Positions 1 to 5,340 of a stretch of DNA of 5,340 bases are shown here, one piece after another (the stretch's first letter is position 1; each line of letters opens with the position of its first letter). The position numbers and the translations under genes are program-made. The notes beneath the pieces are model-generated. The model had not been told where the DNA came from. It ran no database searches and saw only the letters and a list, made by a program, of their open reading frames with translations. Origin of the DNA: Gammaproteobacteria bacterium. GTDB lineage: Bacteria > Pseudomonadota > Gammaproteobacteria > UBA9214. The stretch covers positions 1 through 5,340 of the forward strand of contig DAOVYA010000134.1 of NCBI GenBank assembly GCA_030635865.1, written 5' to 3'.

Positions 1-70
1 AAGGCGCAATGATTGCAAAGTTAAAGGCTACAAAGATTATTAAGAAGCCTCTGATTAATTAACGAAACTC
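1..70 (+). other. AT-rich left edge, possible tail of an upstream gene
   Basis: On the plus strand a frame is open from the window edge to a TAA at 60-62 and would end in the residues KATKIIKKPLIN. A second frame is also open, to a TAA at 41-43. The sequence is clearly more AT-rich than the genes to the right. It could be the C-terminus of a gene converging on obgE or simply intergenic DNA. Twenty codons are too few to choose a frame or recognise a family. Confidence 0.2.
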
Positions 71-258
71 CGTCATTGCGAGCTCACCTACCCTCGTCAT
101 TGCGAGCTCACCTACCCTCGTCATTGCGAGCGAAGCGCGGCAATCTCCTGAATCAGGCAGCGGGCTTAAGGTGCTCTAATTACGAGATTGCCGCGTCACT
201 TCGTTCCTCGCAAAGACGGGACTTGTTTTACCGCATCACTTCGTTCCTCGCAATGACG
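71..258. repeat. Nested palindromic repeat array, CGTCATTGCGAG family (array 1)
   Basis: A 24-bp unit (CGTCATTGCGAG then CTCACCTACCCT) occurs twice without mismatch at 71-94 and 95-118. It leads into a full left arm at 119-147 that continues CGAAGCGCGGCAATCTC. After a spacer of about 36 bp containing a small inverted repeat (CCTGA-A-TCAGG, 147-157), the inverted right arm lies at 184-218 (GAGATTGCCGCG to GCAAAGACG). A second right arm follows at 231-258 and differs from 191-218 at two of 28 positions. The whole could fold into a long stem on either strand. No open frame in it looks like a real gene. Palindromes starting CGTCATTGCGAG are known as dispersed intergenic repeats in many bacteria; their function is not established. 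The array lies downstream of obgE, so readthrough transcripts of obgE could carry it in the 3' UTR. Confidence 0.85.
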
Positions 259-289
259 TATAAATCAGAAGTTCCTTAGCATTTCTTTC

Positions 290-316
290 TTGGCGTCTTT
301 GCGCCTTTGCGAGAAT
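290..316. repeat. Short 8-bp-period repeat (GCGTCTTT / GCGCCTTT / GCGAGAAT)
   Basis: Three consecutive 8-bp units, GCGTCTTT (293-300), GCGCCTTT (301-308) and GCGAGAAT (309-316), form a degenerate tandem run. It resembles the CGTCTTTGCGAG variant of the neighbouring palindromic repeat and may be a decayed copy or a separate dispersed element. No coding function is visible. Confidence 0.35.
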
Positions 317-348
317 CTTCCTTTCCGGATAAAGACTCAATGGAAACG

Positions 349-361
349 GTTCACTGTGAAC
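349..361 (-). other. Small hairpin just downstream of obgE
   Basis: GTTCAC-T-GTGAAC is a perfect 6-bp inverted repeat 16 nt beyond the obgE stop codon. On the minus strand it is followed by CGTTTCC rather than a run of T, so it is at most a weak terminator or an RNA 3'-end stabiliser. No better terminator for obgE is visible before the repeat array. Confidence 0.3.
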
Positions 362-377
362 ACGAAAATAGCGGAAA

Positions 378-1487
<1,110 letters not shown>

Positions 1488-1491
1488 TTCC

Positions 1492-1680
1492 CGTCATTGC
1501 AAACTGTACCAGCGAACAAACAACCCTTCGTCTTTGCGAGTAACGTAGCAACGTCGACAAACAACCCCCCGTCTTTGCGAGGAACGCAGTGACGCGGCAA
1601 TCTCGTCAAGTCCGCTGCCAGAGTCAGGAAATTGCCGCGCTTCGCTCGCAATGACGGGGTGGATGAACTCGCAATGACGG
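1492..1680. repeat. Nested palindromic repeat array, CGTCATTGCGAG family (array 2)
   Basis: Pieces in order are: a partial head CGTCATTGC (1492-1500); a degenerate arm CGTCTTTGCGAGTAACG (1529-1545); a full left arm CGTCTTTGCGAGGAACG continuing to GCGGCAATCTCG (1570-1605); a 24-bp spacer; the inverted right arm ATTGCCGCGCTTCGCTCG continuing CAATGACGG (1631-1657); and a lone right end CTCGCAATGACGG (1668-1680). The degenerate and full arms share a common preceding sequence (CGA, any base, then AAACAACCC), so 1513-1553 and 1555-1594 are an imperfect tandem of about 41 bp. The array fills most of the gene-free gap between rpmA and obgE and is the same element family as 71-258. Confidence 0.85.
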
Positions 1681-1686
1681 CGAGAG

Positions 1687-1698
1687 GGGGTTAACCCC
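1687..1698. other. Perfect 12-bp palindrome GGGGTTAACCCC
   Basis: The palindrome lies between the rpmA terminator T-run and repeat array 2. It has no T-run of its own on the minus strand, so it is not a second terminator by the usual criteria. It could be a protein-binding site, the edge of the repeat element, or chance. Confidence 0.3.
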
Positions 1699-1709
1699 GA
1701 CTCAATAAC

Positions 1710-1735
1710 AAAAAACCCCGCACATGGCGGGGCTT
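1710..1735 (-). terminator. Rho-independent terminator of rplU-rpmA
   Basis: On the minus strand the stem CCCCGC, loop CATGT, stem GCGGGG is followed at once by six T residues (complement of 1715-1710). It begins about 25 nt after the rpmA stop codon. The perfect GC stem and U-run make it a standard intrinsic terminator, separating the ribosomal protein operon from obgE. Confidence 0.9.
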
Positions 1736-1759
1736 GATGATTCCTGCTGAGCGAATATC

Positions 1760-2017
1760 TCAGCCGGCTTCTATATCAACAAACTTGCGTTTTTTAGCTC
1801 CCCGCTGAACAAAACGCACAATGCCGTCACTCTTGGCGAACAGTGTGTGGTCCTTGCCACAGCCGACATTCATGCCCGGGTGAAAACGTGTACCACGCTG
1901 GCGGACAATAATATTGCCTGCCAGCACCGACTCACCGCCGAAACGCTTCACGCCAAGCCGTTTTGATTCCGAGTCGCGGCCATTACGAGTACTGCCGCCT
2001 GCTTTCTTGTGTGCCAT
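1760..2017 (-). CDS. rpmA: 50S ribosomal protein L27
   Basis: L27 (85 aa) is a 50S protein whose N-terminal tail reaches the peptidyl transferase centre and helps place the tRNA 3' ends. The sequence opens with the diagnostic [18 protein letters not shown] and continues LGVKRFGGE and [10 protein letters not shown], all typical of L27 at full length. The N-terminus lacks the cleaved leader seen in Firmicutes, as expected for a proteobacterium. The ATG is preceded by AGGGG with an 8-nt spacer. It starts 24 nt after the rplU stop codon, so the two are co-transcribed, and an intrinsic terminator follows. Confidence 0.98.
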   Translation of the reverse strand: MAHKKAGGSTRNGRDSESKRLGVKRFGGESVLAGNIIVRQRGTRFHPGMNVGCGKDHTLFAKSDGIVRFVQRGAKKRKFVDIEAG

Positions 2018-2041
2018 TTGATAATCCCCTGGAGCCGGTAA

Positions 2042-2353
2042 TCAACCGCTGATAGCGGTGATTTCCAGCTCGGTATAATCCTGACGATGCCCCATCCGCT
2101 TCATATGATGTTTACGGCGACGGAACTTGATGATTTCGACCTTCTTGCCGCGACCCTGTTCCCTGACAGTAGCGGTCACTTTACCGCCTGCTACGAAGGG
2201 GGTGCCAACCTTGAGATCCGCTCCCTCGCCAATCGCCAGAACCTGATCAAATTCAATGGTCTCACCTGCGCTGGTGTCCAGCTTTTCTACCCGCAAGGTA
2301 TCGCCCTCGGAGACGCGATACTGCTTGCCGCCTGTCTTGATTACTGCATACAT
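2042..2353 (-). CDS. rplU: 50S ribosomal protein L21
   Basis: L21 (103 aa) is a 50S protein that binds 23S rRNA and contacts L20. The start [18 protein letters not shown] and the basic C-terminal segment [16 protein letters not shown] are signatures of the family, and the length equals that of E. coli L21. The ATG has a GGAG Shine-Dalgarno sequence 8 nt upstream. It is the first gene of rplU-rpmA, driven by the promoter at 2401-2429 with a leader of about 40 nt. That leaves little room for a large autoregulatory leader of the type known in Firmicutes. Confidence 0.98.
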   Translation of the reverse strand: MYAVIKTGGKQYRVSEGDTLRVEKLDTSAGETIEFDQVLAIGEGADLKVGTPFVAGGKVTATVREQGRGKKVEIIKFRRRKHHMKRMGHRQDYTELEITAISG

Positions 2354-2397
2354 ACTGGAAACTCCAAGCGCATCAACTGCATTGGTGAAAAAGGCCG

Positions 2398-2411
2398 ATC
2401 ATTCTAATGAT
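2398..2411. promoter_or_regulatory. Inverted repeat overlapping the rplU -10 element
   Basis: ATCATT-CT-AATGAT is a perfect 6-bp inverted repeat with a 2-bp centre, and it covers the whole -10 hexamer of the rplU promoter. The position would suit a repressor operator, but AT-rich -10 regions often look palindromic by chance. No regulator can be named. Confidence 0.25.
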
Positions 2412-2429
2412 TGCACCCGGCAAGGTCAA
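2401..2429 (-). promoter_or_regulatory. Sigma70 promoter of rplU-rpmA
   Basis: Read on the minus strand, TTGACC (2429-2424), a 17-bp spacer and TAGAAT (2406-2401) match the -35 and -10 consensus at five of six positions each. Transcription would start near 2394, about 40 nt upstream of the rplU ATG. The strong match fits a highly expressed ribosomal protein operon. Confidence 0.8.
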
Positions 2430-2533
2430 TCAAATCCCTTCTGGCGCATGGTCTGTAAGACCGTTAGACTAGCCGGACTGTCAGCTGCGCAGGAACACCC
2501 GGACCAAATACCTCTCCCCAGATACATACTCGT

Positions 2534-3535
2534 ATGCTAAAACTTGTTAAAAATCAATATGATACATCAGGTATCGGGTCCATACGCAGCCTCGTATCAG
2601 AAGAGATCAATGCCGTGGACACGCTCATCCAGGCCCGTTTACACAGCAACGTAAGCCTGATCAACCTGCTCTCGCACTATATTATTAACAGTGGCGGTAA
2701 ACGTTTACGCCCGATACTGGTACTGCTTACCGCCAAGGCCTGCGGCTACAAGGGTGATCAGCATATCAACCTGGCCGCTGTCATTGAATTCATCCATACC
2801 GCAACCCTGCTGCATGATGATGTAGTCGATGCCTCGCAACTCCGCCGCGGCAAGATGACTGCCAACGCGGTCTGGGGTAACGAAGCCAGTGTCCTGGTCG
2901 GTGATTTTCTCTATTCACGCGCCTTCGAGATGATTGTCGATGCCAGGGAAATGCGCATCATGGAAATCATGTCCATCACCACCAATGCCATAGCAGAAGG
3001 CGAGGTTATGCAACTGCTGAACTGCCATGATGCTGCAACGACAGAAACACAGTACCTGGACGTAATCAACCGCAAGACAGCGCGCCTGTTCGAGGCCGCC
3101 GCACAAATTGGTGCGGTACTGGGACATCAGGACGAGCATGTTGAAAATGCCCTGGCCAGTTATGGTTTACATCTCGGCGTTGCATTTCAATTGATTGACG
3201 ATGTACTGGATTACAGTGCGTCCCCGGAAGACACGGGTAAAAATGTCGGCGATGACCTGGCCGAGGGCAAACCCACCCTGCCACTGATACATGCAATGCA
3301 AGTAGGTACGCAGGAACAAGCCGCACTGATTCGCAAGGCCATTGAAAATGGTGGACACGACAACATGCAGGCAGTTTGTGCCATTATTGAAGCAACCGGC
3401 GCCATTCCGTACACTGCACAAGCTGCACAACAAGAGGCTGACCTTGCCATCGCAGCACTGGATCCACTGCCGGAGTCAGCATACAAGGATGCACTGTACA
3501 GCCTCGCAGAGTTTTCTGTTAATCGTTCTTATTAA
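2534..3535 (+). CDS. ispB: Polyprenyl (octaprenyl-type) diphosphate synthase
   Basis: This 333-residue trans-prenyltransferase extends farnesyl diphosphate with isopentenyl diphosphate to make the side chain of ubiquinone or menaquinone, in the cytoplasm. Visible motifs are GGKRLRP (54-60), the first aspartate-rich motif DDVVD (95-99) followed by RRG, KTA (181-183), FQLIDDVLD (218-226, second aspartate-rich motif) and [16 protein letters not shown] (235-250). Length and motifs fit the long-chain class. The exact chain length (C40 or other) cannot be read from sequence. Position divergent from rplU matches E. coli ispB. No in-frame Met follows before the conserved core, so the ATG at 2534 is the only sensible start, yet no Shine-Dalgarno sequence precedes it (CCCCAGATACATACTCGT). 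I could not identify its promoter in the 2430-2533 stretch. No terminator follows, and the tRNA begins one base after the stop. Confidence 0.95.
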   Translation: MLKLVKNQYDTSGIGSIRSLVSEEINAVDTLIQARLHSNVSLINLLSHYIINSGGKRLRPILVLLTAKACGYKGDQHINLAAVIEFIHTATLLHDDVVDASQLRRGKMTANAVWGNEASVLVGDFLYSRAFEMIVDAREMRIMEIMSITTNAIAEGEVMQLLNCHDAATTETQYLDVINRKTARLFEAAAQIGAVLGHQDEHVENALASYGLHLGVAFQLIDDVLDYSASPEDTGKNVGDDLAEGKPTLPLIHAMQVGTQEQAALIRKAIENGGHDNMQAVCAIIEATGAIPYTAQAAQQEADLAIAALDPLPESAYKDALYSLAEFSVNRSY

Positions 3536-3536
3536 T

Positions 3537-3613
<77 letters not shown>

Positions 3614-3637
3614 ATTAATACAACGAATGACAGGCTG

Positions 3638-3650
3638 CTGTTCAAAACAG
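3638..3650 (+). other. Small hairpin between tRNA-Pro and the phosphatase gene
   Basis: CTGTT-CAA-AACAG is a perfect 5-bp inverted repeat with a 3-nt loop and no following T-run. It is too weak and lacks the tail for an intrinsic terminator. It sits where the ribosome-binding site of the next gene would be expected. Confidence 0.25.
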
Positions 3651-3661
3651 TCCGGTAACGT

Positions 3662-4999
3662 ATGACAAACGACACCAAATCAGCCGACACGGACGCAATT
3701 TCGCCTGACAGCGATCGCCGAAGTCACAGCCGACTGGATCGCCGAAAAAACCAGGCCATTTCCGGTCACCTCGAATTACTGTCAAAAATGAGCGGCCACC
3801 TGGCCGGTTCACTCGACACCGGCGAAACCATGCAGAAAGCCCTGGATCTGATTGTGCAGTTCGTCAACGCTGAAGGCGGTGCCCTGTTCATGCTGGACGA
3901 CGACACCCATGTCATCACCTGCGAAGCCAGCGTCGGCCCGGTCGATATCAAGGGAATTACACTCAAGGAAGGCGAAGGCATTGTTGGTCAATGCGTCGCC
4001 GAAGGCAGTAGCCGCATTGTCCGGGACGCCCAGCACGACCCGAATTTCGACAAATCGATTGATGAAGCCAGCGGCTTCAAAACGCTTTCCATTCTCTGCG
4101 CACCCCTGACTGTCCAGGAAAAAAGCATCGGTGCAATCGAACTGGTCAACAAAAGCGATAAAGACGAGCTCTATTCCGAAACTGACCTGATGATGCTACA
4201 AACCCTGGCTTCTGCTGCAGCACTGGCTATTCATAATGCCCGCATGGCCAGCAAACTGGTCCAGCAGGAACGTGTCAACCGTGAACTGGAACTGGCCAGC
4301 GAGATGCAACGCAGCCTGCTGCCCGATCCGCGCGGGTCATCTTTTCCCGTCAGTGGAGTCAACCTCCCGGCCTATGAAATGTCGGGGGACTTCTACGATT
4401 TCTTCGAACTGGATGACGGTCGCATCTATTTCAGTCTCGGCGATGTATCCGGCAAGGGCATCAATGCCGCTCTGCTGATGTCAAAAACAGCCAGCCTGTT
4501 CCGCTGCATGGGCAAAACCATTCATCAACCCAGCCTGCTGCTCGCCACCATCAATCGTGAACTGTGTGAAACGGCCATCAATGGCATGTTTGTCACCATG
4601 GCCTGCGGCTTGCTTGATCCCGCCAGCGGTGAAGTACACCTGTCCAATGCAGGCCATGAGCCCCCATTGATCCATGCACAGGATGGAACATTCACCGAGG
4701 TACCGGCCAGCTCCCCGCCACTGGGCATTTTGCCACTGGAGGCGGGTGAGGCAGGCATAACAGATGAAATATTCAACCTCGATGGTGGCACCCTGTATGT
4801 CTTCACGGACGGGGTGACCGAGGGCGACCTGGCTGATGGCGGCCGGCTGGAGGTGGAGGGTTTCAAGCAGATTATCAGGGAGCGTCAGCGCCTGCCTGCG
4901 ACCGAACGCATTGATGCCGTGGTGACTGTGCTCAGGAATACCGGCCGCGCCCGCCATGACGATATCACGCTGGTCGCCGTACAACTTCCAACTACTTGA
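3662..4999 (+). CDS. GAF domain-SpoIIE (PP2C-type) serine phosphatase, RsbU-like
   Basis: A 445-residue soluble signalling phosphatase. Residues 1-34 are polar and probably disordered ([13 protein letters not shown]). A GAF sensor domain spans about 36-197 (ending [15 protein letters not shown]). A helical linker with [15 protein letters not shown] (207-221) precedes the SpoIIE/PP2C domain (about 225-443). Metal-binding motifs are intact: SGDFYDFF (241-248), [15 protein letters not shown] (259-273), NAGHEPPLI (329-337), FTDGVTEG (381-388) and [12 protein letters not shown] (431-442). Such proteins dephosphorylate a STAS-domain anti-anti-sigma-like partner in response to a signal sensed by GAF. 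No membrane segment is seen, so the signal is likely cytoplasmic; its identity is unknown. An in-frame TAA at 3656 makes 3662 the first possible start; no clear Shine-Dalgarno sequence is seen. The RsbW-type gene follows 33 bp later, giving a likely operon. Confidence 0.92.
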   Translation: MTNDTKSADTDAISPDSDRRSHSRLDRRKNQAISGHLELLSKMSGHLAGSLDTGETMQKALDLIVQFVNAEGGALFMLDDDTHVITCEASVGPVDIKGITLKEGEGIVGQCVAEGSSRIVRDAQHDPNFDKSIDEASGFKTLSILCAPLTVQEKSIGAIELVNKSDKDELYSETDLMMLQTLASAAALAIHNARMASKLVQQERVNRELELASEMQRSLLPDPRGSSFPVSGVNLPAYEMSGDFYDFFELDDGRIYFSLGDVSGKGINAALLMSKTASLFRCMGKTIHQPSLLLATINRELCETAINGMFVTMACGLLDPASGEVHLSNAGHEPPLIHAQDGTFTEVPASSPPLGILPLEAGEAGITDEIFNLDGGTLYVFTDGVTEGDLADGGRLEVEGFKQIIRERQRLPATERIDAVVTVLRNTGRARHDDITLVAVQLPTT

Positions 5000-5021
5000 T
5001 ATATATAGGAAGTACGGGATA

Positions 5022-5039
5022 ATGCTGCAGGCATGGTGA
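5022..5039 (+). CDS. Possible five-codon minicistron (MLQAW) overlapping the kinase start
   Basis: ATG-CTG-CAG-GCA-TGG-TGA lies between the phosphatase and the kinase gene. An AGGA at 5007-5010 sits 11 nt ahead of this ATG, slightly far but better spaced than for the kinase ATG. Its TGA overlaps the kinase start region, so ribosomes ending here could re-initiate at 5033. This is an inference from layout; such short frames also arise by chance. Confidence 0.2.
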   Translation: MLQAW

Positions 5040-5340
5040 CACGCTACACATTTCCGGCACGTGCGAATGCATTACCCGGTGCGCGCACCGCCACCCGCGA
5101 GGCCTGCGAAGCCTGTGGCTGCAGCGCCGAACTGACCCAGGACATGGTCATCGCGATCAGCGAGGCCTGTCAGAATATCGTCCGGCATGCATACAAGGAT
5201 ATGCCGGATGGTGAAGCAACACTGGAAATACGCTGCAAAGACGGCATAATCGAATTCTTCCTGGAGGATTCAGCACCCCCGGTTGATCAAGAAAAACTCA
5301 AGCCGAAATGGCCTGAAGAGGTAAAACCGGGTGGCCTTGG
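5033..5340 (+). CDS. RsbW-like ATP-binding serine kinase (anti-sigma type), 3' end cut by the window
   Basis: The visible 102 codons form the start of a GHKL/HATPase_c_2 domain of the RsbW/SpoIIAB type, which phosphorylates a STAS partner and may bind a sigma factor or other target. The N box is ISEACQNIVRHAYKD (42-56; E44, N48, H52-A53). The G1 region is FLEDSAPPVD (76-85), with Asp79 kept but Ala where classic kinases have Gly in DxG. The G2 region begins PGGLG at the window edge. Cys25, Cys28 and Cys30 form an unusual CxxCxC. The start is ATG 5033 (a GTG follows at once); the frame is closed by a TAG at 5006. Spacing of 33 bp behind the phosphatase supports a shared transcript and pathway. 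Kinase activity and target are inferred from the family. Confidence 0.88.
   Translation, partial: MVTRYTFPARANALPGARTATREACEACGCSAELTQDMVIAISEACQNIVRHAYKDMPDGEATLEIRCKDGIIEFFLEDSAPPVDQEKLKPKWPEEVKPGGL

Noticed and set aside
71..147. CRISPR array
   Set aside because: The 24-bp units are directly adjacent with no unique spacers, the arms are inverted, and no cas gene is present.
76..279. 67-codon open frame across repeat array 1
   Set aside because: Its protein is only a translation of the tandem repeats (RAHLPSSL repeated) and reads through both palindrome arms.
2450..2462. Terminator or operator at GGTCT-GTA-AGACC upstream of ispB
   Set aside because: The stem is only 5 bp, has no T-run on either strand and no clear relation to a promoter; chance is the simpler reading.
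4481..4984. 167-codon open frame on the minus strand
   Set aside because: It is antisense to the SpoIIE phosphatase domain, whose motifs are intact in the other strand.

Overview
The window looks like a chromosomal segment of a gammaproteobacterium. The evidence is the order rplU-rpmA-obgE on the minus strand with ispB divergent from rplU, as in Escherichia coli and relatives, a tRNA-Pro(CGG) whose body closely resembles the E. coli one, and a sigma70-type promoter. The repeats (CGTCATTGCGAG-type palindromes and a GTAGGAGCGG-type REP) and the phosphatase/kinase signalling pair beside ispB suggest an environmental lineage rather than an enteric one. Assignment below class level is not possible from the sequence alone.

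Layout. Positions 1-377 hold an AT-rich edge that may be the tail of an upstream gene, then a repeat array (71-258) and a small hairpin behind obgE. obgE (minus, 378-1409) encodes the ribosome-assembly GTPase. The 350-bp gap 1410-1759 has no gene. It holds a REP-like palindrome in the obgE leader, a possible obgE promoter, a second repeat array (1492-1680), a GGGGTTAACCCC palindrome and the rpmA terminator. rpmA (L27) and rplU (L21) form a two-gene operon on the minus strand with a clear promoter at 2401-2429. ispB (plus, 2534-3535) is divergent; tRNA-Pro(CGG) begins one base after its stop codon. Next come a GAF-SpoIIE (PP2C-type) phosphatase (3662-4999) and the first 102 codons of an RsbW-type ATPase (5033 to the window end).

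Function. The left half is core translation (two 50S proteins plus the GTPase that assembles 50S). ispB makes the quinone side chain for respiration. The two genes at the right edge look like the input half of a partner-switching pathway: a sensor phosphatase that would dephosphorylate an anti-anti-sigma-like STAS protein, and a kinase that would phosphorylate it. The STAS partner and the output target are not in the window.

I see no clearly new biological system. The parts most worth a second look are the two nested palindromic repeat arrays that bracket obgE, the REP element inside the obgE leader, the tRNA embedded between ispB and the signalling genes, and the partner-switching pair itself.
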